Shown here one piece after another: positions 7,346 through 16,484 of a stretch of DNA of 64,000 nucleotides. A model generated the notes under the pieces. It had not been told where the DNA came from. It made no database searches and saw nothing but the letters and a program-made list of their open reading frames with translations. A program made the position numbers and the translations under genes. The stretch is from Larkinella insperata. GTDB taxonomy: Bacteria > Bacteroidota > Bacteroidia > Cytophagales > Spirosomataceae. Where the stretch lies: contig NZ_CP110973.1 of assembly GCF_026248825.1 (NCBI RefSeq), forward strand, positions 186,001 to 250,000, given 5' to 3'. Every line of letters begins with the position of its first letter. The stretch's first letter is position 1.

Positions 7346-8351
7346 CCGTCCGATAGGTCCGTAAAAACGATTTCAGTTTATCAATCTCCCAGTCCTCGAT
7401 AGCGGGAAAGTTGGCAATTCGAAACGTCGTGGATTTCCAGTCGCCATAGCCGTTCCCCAGCGTAATACCGCCCTGTTGGGCCGCGTTTTTTACCGCCCGG
7501 ATTTGCGCTTCACTTCCCTGAACGGCAATTACCGTGTCCGAGCGTTGCTCCGGGTTTTCGATCAGCAGCTTCCAGGGGGTTTCTTCGGCCACAAACCGGT
7601 ACCAGTCGGCGGCCCGGGTCCGGATTAATTCATCCAGCTCGGCAATAGGCGGTACCTGCTGCAACACCTTCATCAGCAGGTAAATTCCCAGACCGTTTGG
7701 CGTAAAGGGCGTCTGGTGTTTTTCAATATTTTCGTGAATAAACAGCAGGCTGTTGTAATACTGCCGGTCGTCGATAATTTGGGCCTGCTTCAGCGCGTTG
7801 GGGGAATAAACCAACACGGCCAGCCCGGCGGGTAAACCCAGGCATTTCTGAACCGACGCAAACCAGACATCGGCCAGCGTCCAGTCAAACATCAGCCCAC
7901 CCAGCGACGAAACCGCATCAACCGCTATCAGCCCGCTGAACTCCCGCCGGAATTGGGCCAGCGTGTTCATCCGGACCTGCGTACCGTTCGACGTTTCGTT
8001 CTGCACCACGCACAGCACATCGGCTTCGCCGGGCATAATCATCGGTTTGATGCGGTGTGCGTATTCCATCCACTTCCTTCCGAAAGCCCCACCGTACGGA
8101 TGCAAACTCGTCGTTACCGTCAGCGATTGCGCCACAATCTCCCAGCATTCCGTTGCCGACGAAACAAAGGCGATGTGGTAATGCGCCGGAATCGCCAGTT
8201 TTTCGTGCAGCAACCGGACCGTCTCTTTCACAATGTCCATGAAACCGGCGCTCCGGTGGTTTAGGCTCACCACGCCCGACCGAACGGCTTCCTGCGCGTA
8301 TTCGGCCACCTGCGGATAGACTTTGGAAGGACCGGGATAGAATGTAATCAT
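7332..8351 (-). CDS. Class V aminotransferase (SerC/alanine-glyoxylate type)
   Basis: 339 residues from ATG 8351. A longer reading frame to 8447 would run into aroQ and adds residues without family similarity. Fold-type I PLP enzyme: MITFYPGPSKV start, ASVQKCLGLPAG with the PLP lysine K169, and the cofactor-contacting D145 in IAVDAVSSLGG. The closest relatives by sequence feel are phosphoserine and alanine-glyoxylate transaminases; the exact amino donor cannot be told. It starts five bases after aroQ ends and overlaps marC. Confidence 0.82.
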   Translation of the reverse strand: MITFYPGPSKVYPQVAEYAQEAVRSGVVSLNHRSAGFMDIVKETVRLLHEKLAIPAHYHIAFVSSATECWEIVAQSLTVTTSLHPYGGAFGRKWMEYAHRIKPMIMPGEADVLCVVQNETSNGTQVRMNTLAQFRREFSGLIAVDAVSSLGGLMFDWTLADVWFASVQKCLGLPAGLAVLVYSPNALKQAQIIDDRQYYNSLLFIHENIEKHQTPFTPNGLGIYLLMKVLQQVPPIAELDELIRTRAADWYRFVAEETPWKLLIENPEQRSDTVIAVQGSEAQIRAVKNAAQQGGITLGNGYGDWKSTTFRIANFPAIEDWEIDKLKSFLRTYRTDAEF

Positions 8352-8356
8352 GGGTT

Positions 8357-8797
8357 CTATTTTGCGGGCTGTTCGCCCAGACCTATTAAATACCGTACGG
8401 CCAGATCGTATCCCATCAGGCCCAGCCCAACGATAACACCTTTGCACTTGGCCGATAAATAGCTGTGGTGCCGAAACGCTTCGCGGGCGTGTACATTGGA
8501 AATATGAACTTCAACCGCGGGGGCCGTCACCGCCGACAGCGCATCCGCCAGGGCAATGGACGTATGGGTATAAGCCCCGGCATTGATCACAATGCCGTCG
8601 ATGGTAAAGCCCAATTCGTGAATTTTATCGATTAGTTCGCCCTCGTGGTTGGACTGAAAATACCGAATCTGTACATCCGGAAAAGTCTGCTCGATGGTTT
8701 TCAGGTAATCGACGAAGGTACGACTGCCGTAAATCTCCGGTTCGCGCTTGCCCAGCAGGTTCAGGTTGGGTCCGTTCAAAATAAGAATCTGTTTCAT
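8357..8797 (-). CDS. aroQ: Type II 3-dehydroquinate dehydratase
   Basis: 146 residues, the usual length. It carries the class II signatures GPNLNLLGKREPEIYG (catalytic Arg and Tyr), QSNHEGELID, INAGAYTHTSIALADAL and VEVHISNVHAREAFR (catalytic His). The enzyme dehydrates 3-dehydroquinate to 3-dehydroshikimate in the cytosolic shikimate pathway as a dodecamer. It is first in a minus-strand operon with the aminotransferase, marC and the NTP-PPase, and divergent from xerD across about 110 bases. Confidence 0.95.
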   Translation of the reverse strand: MKQILILNGPNLNLLGKREPEIYGSRTFVDYLKTIEQTFPDVQIRYFQSNHEGELIDKIHELGFTIDGIVINAGAYTHTSIALADALSAVTAPAVEVHISNVHAREAFRHHSYLSAKCKGVIVGLGLMGYDLAVRYLIGLGEQPAK

Positions 8798-8908
8798 AGC
8801 CAGAGGTTTGAGGGTGGGAAAACAGGGCGGATCTGAAATACGGTTCCCCCAGCTTTGCGTTTGTCGGGATTAAACCGTAATTCGCAGGCAGGATTTCGTA
8901 CCGATACC

Positions 8909-9805
8909 GTGTGGCAAAGTTACATTAACGCATTTAAAAACTACCTGAAACTGGAACGTTCGCTGGCCGAAAATTCCGTTGAAGCCTACCTGCGCGACGT
9001 TACCAAGTTGCGTGAATTTCTGGAATTGTCCGGCGAAACCGTTGCCCCCGTTGGGGTTACCGAAGACCTGATCTTCGATTTTCTGGCGTACCTGACGGAT
9101 CTGGGGTTGTCGGCCCAGTCACAGGCCCGCATCCTGTCCGGTCTGAAAGGGTTCTATAAATTTTTGCTGCTGGAAAACGCGATTCAAACCGATCCGACGC
9201 AGCTCATCGACGGCCCAAAACTTAGCCGGAAACTGCCCGACACGCTCAGCTTCCCGGAAATTGAAGCCATTCTGAGCGCCATCGATCTCTCGACGCCCGG
9301 CGGCACCCGCGACCGCGCCATGATTGAAATGCTGTACAGTTCCGGCCTGCGCGTCTCCGAACTCCTCGACCTGCGGCTGACCAACTGTTATTTTGAAGTG
9401 GGATTTATCCGGATCACCGGAAAAGGTAACAAGATGCGGCTGGTGCCCATCGGCAAAGACGCCATCAAACACACCACGCTGTACGTGGAGCACGTCCGGA
9501 GCCAACTGGACATTCAGAAAGGAGCCGAAGACACGGTTTTCTTAAATCTGCGGGGCAGCACGCTCTCGCGCGTTTCGGTTTTCAAAATCATCAAGAAATT
9601 GGCCATTGAAGCCGGAGTTCAAAAGGAGATCAGCCCCCACACGTTCCGGCACTCGTTTGCAACGCATCTGATCGAGGGCGGGGCCGATTTGCGGGCCGTT
9701 CAGCAGATGCTCGGGCATGAATCCATCACAACTACCGAGATTTATACGCACCTCGACCGGGATTACCTCAAGCAGATCATCACAGATTTTCACCCGCGTT
9801 CTTAA
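8909..9805 (+). CDS. xerD: Site-specific tyrosine recombinase XerD
   Basis: 298 residues from GTG 8909. A TTG at 8855 would give 316 residues; the GTG product matches the usual 298-residue length and begins at the core-binding domain. N-terminal SAM-like domain at about 1-90, catalytic domain at about 110-295 with the pentad in GLRVSELLDL (Arg), GKGNKMR (Lys), HTFRHSFATHL (His, Arg), LGHES (His) and the nucleophile Tyr in TTEIYTHLD. It resolves chromosome dimers at dif with XerC and FtsK. No attachment site or mobile element is visible nearby, so it is the housekeeping enzyme rather than an element integrase. Confidence 0.92.
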   Translation: MWQSYINAFKNYLKLERSLAENSVEAYLRDVTKLREFLELSGETVAPVGVTEDLIFDFLAYLTDLGLSAQSQARILSGLKGFYKFLLLENAIQTDPTQLIDGPKLSRKLPDTLSFPEIEAILSAIDLSTPGGTRDRAMIEMLYSSGLRVSELLDLRLTNCYFEVGFIRITGKGNKMRLVPIGKDAIKHTTLYVEHVRSQLDIQKGAEDTVFLNLRGSTLSRVSVFKIIKKLAIEAGVQKEISPHTFRHSFATHLIEGGADLRAVQQMLGHESITTTEIYTHLDRDYLKQIITDFHPRS

Positions 9806-9810
9806 TCAAC

Positions 9811-9842
9811 AAAAGTGCCCGCCGTCAAAAACAGCGGGCACT
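9811..9842 (-). terminator. Terminator between xerD and the 9891 gene
   Basis: 9-bp perfect stem (9814-9822 with 9834-9842). The T-rich tail is on the minus strand, so it mainly serves the minus-strand gene ending at 9891. Confidence 0.65.
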
Positions 9843-9890
9843 CCTTCGTCGGTTAACCCTAACCCAAATCACATTTATTATTTTCAGTAT

Positions 9891-10433
9891 CTACGATTCC
9901 ACGGCCGTTTTTTCGCCGGTGAAGTAATGTTCCGTTTGTTTAAACAACAGGTTAAACGATGTCAGGCTCCCGTAAATGCGGGTGATGTACTGCTGAAGGT
10001 TAACCTTCTCTTCTTCACCGAGCGAACTGGCGTTAACCCGTTGCTCCAGCACCCGTAACCGATCGCGCACCATGACGATTTTGTGAAAGAATACATCGAT
10101 CGGCATTTCTTTCGGAGCCAAATCGGTGCGACCCGGCTTTAAAATCAGCTTACCGCCTTTCCATTTATCCCCCAGGGGCACCACTTCCGTTGTACCCATC
10201 CATTTTTGCAAAATCCGGGCCAGGGATTGCTCCACATCAAATAAACTGATCAGGTCACGATCCGGCTCCACCTCTTCAATCACGTCCAGAACTGTGTCGA
10301 ACTTTACTATTTTGATGCCGGTTTCGACAAAAGTCACAACATAGCCCGTTGATTTTGTATTGATAATAACTCCAATCCCAAACTCAGCGTGTCTTATCCG
10401 CGACCCAATTCCTAAGATGATGTCCATTTCCAA
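9891..10433 (-). CDS. Conserved hypothetical protein with Tudor/CarD-like N-terminus
   Basis: 180 residues, no signal peptide or membrane helix. The first 60 residues (GIGSRIRHAEFGIGVIINT, then alternating hydrophobic strands) look like the small beta-barrel at the C-terminus of UvrD/PcrA helicases or the start of CarD, where GxxVxHxxFGxG is a common opening. The remainder is helical, with a predicted coiled segment near 115-165. I know it only as a conserved Bacteroidota hypothetical; a nucleic-acid or RNA-polymerase contact role is inference. An alternative start is Met3. It follows the methyltransferase gene by 85 bases. Confidence 0.65.
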   Translation of the reverse strand: MEMDIILGIGSRIRHAEFGIGVIINTKSTGYVVTFVETGIKIVKFDTVLDVIEEVEPDRDLISLFDVEQSLARILQKWMGTTEVVPLGDKWKGGKLILKPGRTDLAPKEMPIDVFFHKIVMVRDRLRVLEQRVNASSLGEEEKVNLQQYITRIYGSLTSFNLLFKQTEHYFTGEKTAVES

Positions 10434-10518
10434 ATTCTATATTTGTTTGTACACAAATATTATACCAAACAGGTTTAAAACCAAGTAGAAAAGCAAGTCA
10501 GATGCGAATTTTATTGGA

Positions 10519-11118
10519 TCAGCTTTCGGCTTTGGCCCCTTTGGGGAGAAGAATTTTACAAACGCAGGTGGATTTGGAAGTAACGGTAGTGGCTTCGTCC
10601 AGCAAATCAAAACCGTCCCTGATGGTTTGCCAAAGCTCGTCGCTATGTTTATGGTCGTTAATCGTGACGACCAGTAAGCCATTGGCTTTCAAATGCGTGG
10701 CGTACCGCTGAAGGGTTTCGAGCGGATGACGGCTGTAGTAAATTGACTCGTTGAAAATAATCAGGTCAAATGTGCCCTCGGGCTGGTATTTGTCCATATC
10801 GTCTACCTCGTAGGTACATTTTTCGTCACCCTGAGCCTGTGCCGTCTGAATCGCACTGTCCGAAATATCGATCCCTACAAACCGTCCGTAATTCTGGATC
10901 TGAAGCCGCTGCTGCAGGAGTCCTTCCCCGCACCCAATTTCCAACATTTCGGGTTGCCCGGGCTTAAGGTATTTGATATAGCCGACAATGACGCTAAACC
11001 GGGCCAGTTCGTTAAGTCCTTTCAACCCCTCCCACAGACCTTTGTCATATTGGTAATTCCAGCGTTCGCGGTTGATGCGGAAAATCTTGCGTTTGATAAA
11101 CGACGTAAGTTGGCCCAT
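10519..11118 (-). CDS. Class I SAM-dependent methyltransferase
   Basis: 199 residues. Motif I MLEIGCGEGLLQQRL, acidic motif II FVGIDISD, motif III FDLIIFNESIYY and post-III GLLVVTINDHKH define a Rossmann-fold Methyltransf_11/12 protein. The N-terminal 50 residues are basic and may be a substrate cap. The substrate cannot be assigned. It is last in a minus-strand unit sixA, 72-residue membrane protein, methyltransferase (29-base gap). Confidence 0.85.
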   Translation of the reverse strand: MGQLTSFIKRKIFRINRERWNYQYDKGLWEGLKGLNELARFSVIVGYIKYLKPGQPEMLEIGCGEGLLQQRLQIQNYGRFVGIDISDSAIQTAQAQGDEKCTYEVDDMDKYQPEGTFDLIIFNESIYYSRHPLETLQRYATHLKANGLLVVTINDHKHSDELWQTIRDGFDLLDEATTVTSKSTCVCKILLPKGAKAES

Positions 11119-11147
11119 ACGGCTTTGTTTAAATGAAAATGTCTTGC

Positions 11148-11366
11148 TTAGCGGCCGGTACTGTCTTCAACAAATAACGTGTCCGACGTATCGATCACCG
11201 TGGTATCAATGTCTGTGCCATCCGGTTCGACCGGCAAGGCCCGTTCAAGCTGCCGCTTTTTATTCCAGGGTGCCGTGGTTCGTCGGCCCATGTCGATGGC
11301 CAGCAGGGCGATAATAATGGTAAACAGCAGAGCTACTACAAACAGGATACGCCGGTTCCGATTCAT
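11148..11366 (-). CDS. Small single-pass membrane protein
   Basis: 72 residues: basic start MNRNRR, one hydrophobic helix (about 7-25), then an acidic Thr/Asp-rich tail. No family recognised. Its ATG overlaps the sixA stop in an ATGA junction, so it is translationally coupled and a real gene. The charge pattern suggests the tail is periplasmic. Confidence 0.65.
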   Translation of the reverse strand: MNRNRRILFVVALLFTIIIALLAIDMGRRTTAPWNKKRQLERALPVEPDGTDIDTTVIDTSDTLFVEDSTGR

Positions 11367-11866
11367 GATTCTTTTAATTTTTTCGGCGAAATCAGATCAA
11401 CCAGTTGACCCGTCCGGCCCGATACTTCGGCCCACTCCAGCCCGTCAAACTCGATAATGGCAACGGCTCCTTTGCTCATTGAACCCACATCGGCATGCGT
11501 CAGAAATTCGGCGAAATAAGAGATGTCTGGATTATGACCAAAAAGCATAACCGACTGGCATTCGCGGTTGACTTCATTGATGGCGGCCATGTAAGCTTTC
11601 GGCCCGCCATCAAACAGCCTGGCTTCCAGCACCATCGATTCCGGATCGATGTGCAGTTGTTCCGCCATCACTTTCCCCGTGTCTTTGGCCCGATTGGCCG
11701 TGCTGCTGATGAGGCAGTCGGGCTTTACGCCCATCGCGGCTAAATGACGCCCCACCCGGGCCGCGGCCATAATACCTTCCGAAACCAGGTCGCGGTCGTG
11801 ATCACGCTGAAAACTGGTCCGATCTTCAGCCTTTGCGTGACGGACGAGGTAGAGTACTTTCTTCAT
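11363..11866 (-). CDS. sixA: SixA-type histidine phosphatase
   Basis: 167 residues, the short form of the histidine phosphatase superfamily. LVRHAKAED at residues 7-15 holds the phospho-accepting His10; a second core His lies in LFGHNPDISYF. SixA removes phosphate from histidines on phosphotransfer proteins; in Bacteroidota the substrate is not settled. It is first gene of the sixA, small membrane protein, methyltransferase unit and divergent from prfC. Confidence 0.85.
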   Translation of the reverse strand: MKKVLYLVRHAKAEDRTSFQRDHDRDLVSEGIMAAARVGRHLAAMGVKPDCLISSTANRAKDTGKVMAEQLHIDPESMVLEARLFDGGPKAYMAAINEVNRECQSVMLFGHNPDISYFAEFLTHADVGSMSKGAVAIIEFDGLEWAEVSGRTGQLVDLISPKKLKES

Positions 11867-11980
11867 ATGGTATAGGTCAAGAGAAGCCGTTTTTTTTCAA
11901 AACTACTAATTCTGATGAAAAGACCATGTGTCAACTCACCGAGTTGCCGGAATGTTCCTTAGCCTCCCCTAAAAATTTCG

Positions 11981-11988
11981 TATCTTTG
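11981..11988 (+). promoter_or_regulatory. -7 promoter element of prfC
   Basis: TATCTTTG is an exact TAnnTTTG match, placing the start near 11994 and a leader of about 55 bases. Confidence 0.55.
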
Positions 11989-12047
11989 TATTCTGCACTA
12001 ACAACCAGACAAAAAGAGCCCCAAGACACGGGCCCGTTTAGTATATA

Positions 12048-13643
12048 ATGAGTACGACACAGGAAATCAGCCGTCGCCGGACCTTTGCAATCATCAGTCA
12101 CCCGGATGCCGGGAAAACGACGTTGACGGAAAAACTGCTGCTCTTCGGGGGAGCAATCCAAACCGCCGGAGCCGTCAAATCCAACAAAATCAAGAAGTCG
12201 GCCACGTCGGACTTCATGGAAATTGAAAAACAACGCGGTATTTCGGTGGCCACGTCGGTAATGACGTTTGAATACCGTGACCTTAAGATTAACATTCTGG
12301 ACACACCCGGTCACAAAGACTTTGCGGAAGACACCTACCGGACGCTGACGGCCGTTGACAGTGTTATTTTGGTCATCGACTGCGTGAAGGGCGTGGAGGA
12401 ACAAACCGAACGGTTGATGGAAGTTTGCCGGATGCGCGACACGCCGGTAATTATTTTTATCAACAAACTCGACCGCGAGGGCCAGAATCCGTTCGATCTG
12501 CTGGACGAACTCGAAGCCAAGCTGAATATCAAAGTCCGCCCGCTGACCTGGCCGGTCAACATGGGTTCGGATTTCAAAGGCGTTTACAGCCTGTACGATA
12601 AAACAATGAACTTCTTCCGCGTCAACAAAACGAAGGTGGAAGACGACATTCTCGAAATTGACATCAACACGCCCGTGCTGGAGCAGAAAGTGGGCGCGCG
12701 CGATGCGGAACAGCTGCGCGAAGATGCTGAACTGATTGAGGGCGTCTACGACCCCTTCGACCGGCAAACGTACCTGGAAGGCAAAGTAGCCCCGGTATTT
12801 TTCGGATCGGCGGTGAACAACTTCGGGGTTAAAGAATTGCTCGATACTTTCTGCGACATTTCGCCCGAACCCATTGCCCGCGCGACCGACAAACGGGTTG
12901 TGCTGCCGGAAGAAGCGAAGTTCACCGGGTTTGTTTTCAAGATTCACGCCAACCTCGACCCGCGCCACCGCGACCGGATTGCGTTTCTGCGCATCTGCTC
13001 GGGCACTTTTGAACGGGGGAAATTTTACCACCACACCCGGCTGGACAAAGACATCCGGTTTTCGAGTCCGTTCAGCTTCATGGCCGACAGCAAAAGCATT
13101 GTTGAGGAAGGCTTTCCCGGCGATGTGGTTGGTTTGTACGATACCGGCTCGTTTAAAATCGGCGACACGCTGACGGAGGGCGAAGACCTGCAATACACCG
13201 GTATTCCGAGTTTTTCACCCGAAATTTTCAAAGAACTTATCAATGCCGACCCCATGAAATCCAAGCAACTGGAAAAAGGGATTCAGCAATTGACCGACGA
13301 AGGAGTAGCGCAGTTGTTTACGTTAATCAGCGGAAACCGCAAAATTGTCGGTACGGTGGGTGAACTGCAATTTGACGTAATCCAGTACCGTCTCGAACAC
13401 GAATACGGTGCCAAATGCCGCTGGGTTTCCATGCCGGTTTCCAAGGCCTGCTGGCTCACTTCGGACGACAAGAAAAAACTCGATGAATTCATTCGTCTGA
13501 AAGGACTGGCCATTGCGTACGACAAAGACGGCAATCCGGTGTTCCTGGCCGAATCCGACTGGATTCTGCGAATGAACATTCAGAATAACCCCGATATTAA
13601 GTTCCACTTCACGTCCGAGTTCAAGACGGCGGTGGAAGCGTAA
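12048..13643 (+). CDS. prfC: Peptide chain release factor 3
   Basis: 531 residues, the normal RF3 length. The GTPase domain has G1 SHPDAGKTTLTEKLL, switch region QRGISVATSVM, G3 DTPGHKDF and G4 INKLDRE; domains II and III follow without gaps. RF3 uses GTP to recycle RF1/RF2 from the ribosome after termination. It is the only plus-strand gene between sixA and pepT and is monocistronic by its own promoter and terminator. Confidence 0.97.
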   Translation: MSTTQEISRRRTFAIISHPDAGKTTLTEKLLLFGGAIQTAGAVKSNKIKKSATSDFMEIEKQRGISVATSVMTFEYRDLKINILDTPGHKDFAEDTYRTLTAVDSVILVIDCVKGVEEQTERLMEVCRMRDTPVIIFINKLDREGQNPFDLLDELEAKLNIKVRPLTWPVNMGSDFKGVYSLYDKTMNFFRVNKTKVEDDILEIDINTPVLEQKVGARDAEQLREDAELIEGVYDPFDRQTYLEGKVAPVFFGSAVNNFGVKELLDTFCDISPEPIARATDKRVVLPEEAKFTGFVFKIHANLDPRHRDRIAFLRICSGTFERGKFYHHTRLDKDIRFSSPFSFMADSKSIVEEGFPGDVVGLYDTGSFKIGDTLTEGEDLQYTGIPSFSPEIFKELINADPMKSKQLEKGIQQLTDEGVAQLFTLISGNRKIVGTVGELQFDVIQYRLEHEYGAKCRWVSMPVSKACWLTSDDKKKLDEFIRLKGLAIAYDKDGNPVFLAESDWILRMNIQNNPDIKFHFTSEFKTAVEA

Positions 13644-13663
13644 GCAACGGTTTTCAATAAAGT

Positions 13664-13699
13664 CAAAGAGCCGGTATCCTGCTGGATTCCGGCTCTTTG
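13664..13699. terminator. Bidirectional terminator, prfC / 13700 gene
   Basis: 11-bp perfect stem (13664-13674 with 13689-13699) with T-rich flanks on both strands, between convergent genes. Confidence 0.85.
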
Positions 13700-14236
13700 T
13701 TATTTAAACGCGTACCCCAGCGAAAGCCCCAGCCAATTGGCCTGAAAACCGGCGTTGCTGATAGCAGGTGACCAGTTCAGACGAAAAACCACGCCGTTCC
13801 GAACGGGTTGTAACCGCAGGCCAGTGTTAAACGTCCCCATAAAACCAAAGCCCTTGCCGCTGAGCAATTCACCGGAAACCGCATCCGTTCCGGATACGTT
13901 GATGTACACCAGCGTAAGACCTGCACCGGCTTCGAACGCAACACGGCGTTGTCCAACCAGGTAATCGACCAGAACCGGCATCGTAACGATTCCGGCTTTA
14001 GCATCGGAATTAGTATCGGAAAAACTGCCGCCCCCAACTCCGATGCGCATTCCCAATCCATCCTGCGTCGGTTTGAAGCGGAAGTCATAATTTAAACTCA
14101 GTGTTATACCGCTGCCGAGCGCTTCGGCGTAAACTGCCTTGTTGCGTCCGCCATCCTGCGCCCACACCGATGCAGAAGACAGGAAGATCAACAGAAGAAC
14201 CGTGTAAAAAAATCGTGGATAGGAAAACGTTTTCAT
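13700..14236 (-). CDS. Predicted outer-membrane beta-barrel protein
   Basis: 178 residues with a signal peptide (hydrophobic segment about 10-24, cleavage after SVWA). The mature part alternates Gly, Tyr and Phe in a strand pattern (SLNYDFRFKP, RLNWSPAIS) and ends LGLSLGYAFK, an aromatic C-terminus as in OmpA/OprF-type barrels. It has no ligand-specific motif. It is convergent with prfC and divergent from pepT. Confidence 0.7.
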   Translation of the reverse strand: MKTFSYPRFFYTVLLLIFLSSASVWAQDGGRNKAVYAEALGSGITLSLNYDFRFKPTQDGLGMRIGVGGGSFSDTNSDAKAGIVTMPVLVDYLVGQRRVAFEAGAGLTLVYINVSGTDAVSGELLSGKGFGFMGTFNTGLRLQPVRNGVVFRLNWSPAISNAGFQANWLGLSLGYAFK

Positions 14237-14366
14237 ACATTCATTGTTGTTTACAGCCCAAAAATGTCAAACACGATTAGTTTTTTGACGGTTATTTCGG
14301 TGAAGTGCAATTATTAACCGTTTAAATGGTAATTATACGGTTTGAAGTGTTACCCCTTTACGCCCT

Positions 14367-15605
14367 ATGCAAACGTCCGTTACTGAGCGATTTCTGCGCT
14401 ACGTTCAGATTGATACGCAATCCGATCCCCGTTCTACGGCTAATCCGTCAACCGAAAAACAAAAAGACTTGGGCCGTTTGCTGGTCGAAGAGCTGCACGA
14501 AATCGGTATTTCGGATGCCGAACTGGATGAATGCGGTTACGTCTACGCCACCATTCCGGCCAATACCGACAAACCAGCCGTGCCGGTTCTGTGTCTCTGC
14601 GCCCACATGGACACGTCGCCTGATGTAACCGGCGAGGGCGTCAAACCGCTTATCCACCACGGCTGGGACGGTTCGGATATGGTGCTGCCCGACGATCCCA
14701 CGCAAATCATCCGTCGCGCCGACCACCCGGATTTGAACGATCAGATCGGCAACGACATCATCACCGCCAGCGGAACCACGTTGCTCGGTGCCGACAACAA
14801 AGCCGGTGTGGCCGAAATCATGGCGGCCGCCGAGCTGATCATGCGGGAATCGGTAATCAAGCACGGAACAATCCGCCTGCTTTTTACCCCTGACGAAGAA
14901 GTTGGACGGGGAACCGAAAAAGTTGATCTGGAGAAGTTAGGGGCCGATTTTGGCTATACGATCGACGGCGAAATGCGGGGTACGCTGGAAGATGAAACGT
15001 TTTCGGCCGACGCGGTACGCATTACCATTCAGGGCGTCAGCACGCATCCGGGTTTTGCCAAAGGCAAGCTGGAAAATGCGTTGAAAATTGCCGCTGATCT
15101 GCTGGCTTCGCTTCCCAAAGATGCACTCTCGCCCGAAACGACCGAAGGGTACGAAGGCTTTATTCATCCCGGTCACCTGGAAGGCAACCAGGATCAGGCA
15201 ACCCTTGATTTCATCATCCGCGATTTCAGTGTCGCCGGTTTGCACGAAAAAGAGCAGTACTTACAGAATCAGCTCAATACCGTGCTGGCTTCGTACCCCA
15301 ATTCCAGCGCAACGTTCGACGTGAAGGAGCAATACCGCAACATGAAGGAAGTGCTCGACCAGCACCCAGCCGTGGTCGAAAACGCTCTTGAAGCCATCCG
15401 TCGCAGCGAACTCAAGCCCGAACGCCGAAGCATCCGGGGCGGCACAGACGGTTCGCGGCTGTCGTTTATGGGTCTGCCCTGCCCGAACATTTTTGCGGGT
15501 GAGCACGCGTTCCATTCCCGGCTGGAATGGGTCTCGGTGCAGGACATGGAAAAAGCCGTGGAAGTGATCGTTAATCTCTGCCAGGTTTGGGAAGAAAAAG
15601 CCTAA
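14367..15605 (+). CDS. pepT: Peptidase T (tripeptidase)
   Basis: 412 residues, the expected size. M20B metallopeptidase motifs: LCLCAHMDTSPD (metal His, catalytic Asp), LLGADNKAGVAEIM (bridging Asp), LLFTPDEEVGRGTEKVD (catalytic and metal Glu), TIQGVSTHPGFAKGK in the lid domain and GEHAFHSRLEWV (last metal His). It removes the N-terminal residue from tripeptides in the cytoplasm with two zinc ions. Monocistronic, ending at the shared terminator at 15625. Confidence 0.96.
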   Translation: MQTSVTERFLRYVQIDTQSDPRSTANPSTEKQKDLGRLLVEELHEIGISDAELDECGYVYATIPANTDKPAVPVLCLCAHMDTSPDVTGEGVKPLIHHGWDGSDMVLPDDPTQIIRRADHPDLNDQIGNDIITASGTTLLGADNKAGVAEIMAAAELIMRESVIKHGTIRLLFTPDEEVGRGTEKVDLEKLGADFGYTIDGEMRGTLEDETFSADAVRITIQGVSTHPGFAKGKLENALKIAADLLASLPKDALSPETTEGYEGFIHPGHLEGNQDQATLDFIIRDFSVAGLHEKEQYLQNQLNTVLASYPNSSATFDVKEQYRNMKEVLDQHPAVVENALEAIRRSELKPERRSIRGGTDGSRLSFMGLPCPNIFAGEHAFHSRLEWVSVQDMEKAVEVIVNLCQVWEEKA

Positions 15606-15624
15606 AGAGAGAATAAAGCCATAA

Positions 15625-15658
15625 AAAAGCCGTCTGGAACATTCCCCAGACGGCTTTT
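15625..15658. terminator. Bidirectional terminator, pepT / SDR
   Basis: 13-bp perfect stem (15625-15637 with 15646-15658) with A and T ends on both sides, between convergent genes. Confidence 0.88.
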
Positions 15659-15676
15659 CTGTATCTTTTATTTGCT

Positions 15677-16471
15677 TTAAGCAATGGTCTTGGTTACGCC
15701 CCCATCCACCCGGATGGCGGCCCCGTTGGTAGCCGACGCGAGCGGACTGACCAGGTAGGCAACCAGGTTAGCTATTTCCTGGGTGGTGGCAAACCGTTTG
15801 ATGATGGAAGTCGGGCGGGCATTTTTGAAGAAATCTTTCTCCATTTCTTCCACGGACACGTTATTCCGGGCTGCCATGCTGCCGATAAAATCACCAACTC
15901 CTTCCGAAAACGTCGGCCCCGGCAGGACGGTATTGACGGTGACTTCGGTGCCGGTCGTTAGTTCGGCCAGGCCACGCGAAATGGATAGTTGCGCGGTTTT
16001 CGTGGTGCCGTAATGAATCATTTCCGTGGGAATCTGCAACGCCGATTCACTGGACACAAAAATGATGCGCCCCCAGCTTTTGTCCAGCATTTTCGGGAAA
16101 TAATGGCGGGAAAGCCGCACCCCGCTCATCACGTTTACTTCGAAAAACTTGAACCAGTCCTCATCCGGTATATCGGTAAACTCTTTCGGTTCAAAAATGC
16201 CGACGTTGTTGACCAGAATATCAACCTCGGGCAACGCTGCCAGCAAGGCGTTGACTTCCTCCACCTTGCTGAAATCAGCCGCCACCCCCCGAAATTTAGC
16301 TCCGGGCAGTTCGGCCGATAATTGCTGTACCTGCGCTTCGACCCGTTCTTGATTACGGCCATTGATGATCACTTCGGCACCTTCCTGAGCCAGTGTTTTG
16401 GCAATGGCCAGGCCAATCCCGGCGGTTGAGCCAGTTACCAGGGCGGTCTTTCCGCTTATTTGTAGATCCAT
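15677..16471 (-). CDS. Short-chain dehydrogenase/reductase
   Basis: 264 residues from ATG 16471; longer frames run into the upstream gene. Classical SDR: TGSTAGIGLAIA cofactor motif near residue 12, NNVG at about 86-89, catalytic Ser in FVSSESALQ, YxxxK in IHYGTTKTA, and the NTVLPGPTFSEG loop. Basic residues near the first strand (NGRNQER) suggest NADP preference. The substrate is unknown. It starts 13 bases after the D-Ala-D-Ala ligase-like gene stops, so the two are cotranscribed. Confidence 0.9.
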   Translation of the reverse strand: MDLQISGKTALVTGSTAGIGLAIAKTLAQEGAEVIINGRNQERVEAQVQQLSAELPGAKFRGVAADFSKVEEVNALLAALPEVDILVNNVGIFEPKEFTDIPDEDWFKFFEVNVMSGVRLSRHYFPKMLDKSWGRIIFVSSESALQIPTEMIHYGTTKTAQLSISRGLAELTTGTEVTVNTVLPGPTFSEGVGDFIGSMAARNNVSVEEMEKDFFKNARPTSIIKRFATTQEIANLVAYLVSPLASATNGAAIRVDGGVTKTIA

Positions 16472-16484
16472 GATGCAGTTATTT

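Noticed and set aside
8909..9805. Tyrosine recombinase as the integrase of a mobile element
   Set aside because: Length and motifs fit housekeeping XerD; no attachment repeats, tRNA or phage genes are next to it.
11931..13193. Open frame of about 420 codons on the minus strand
   Set aside because: Fully antisense to prfC; composition is Arg/Val/Phe-rich with no domain, as expected for the complement of a GC-biased gene.
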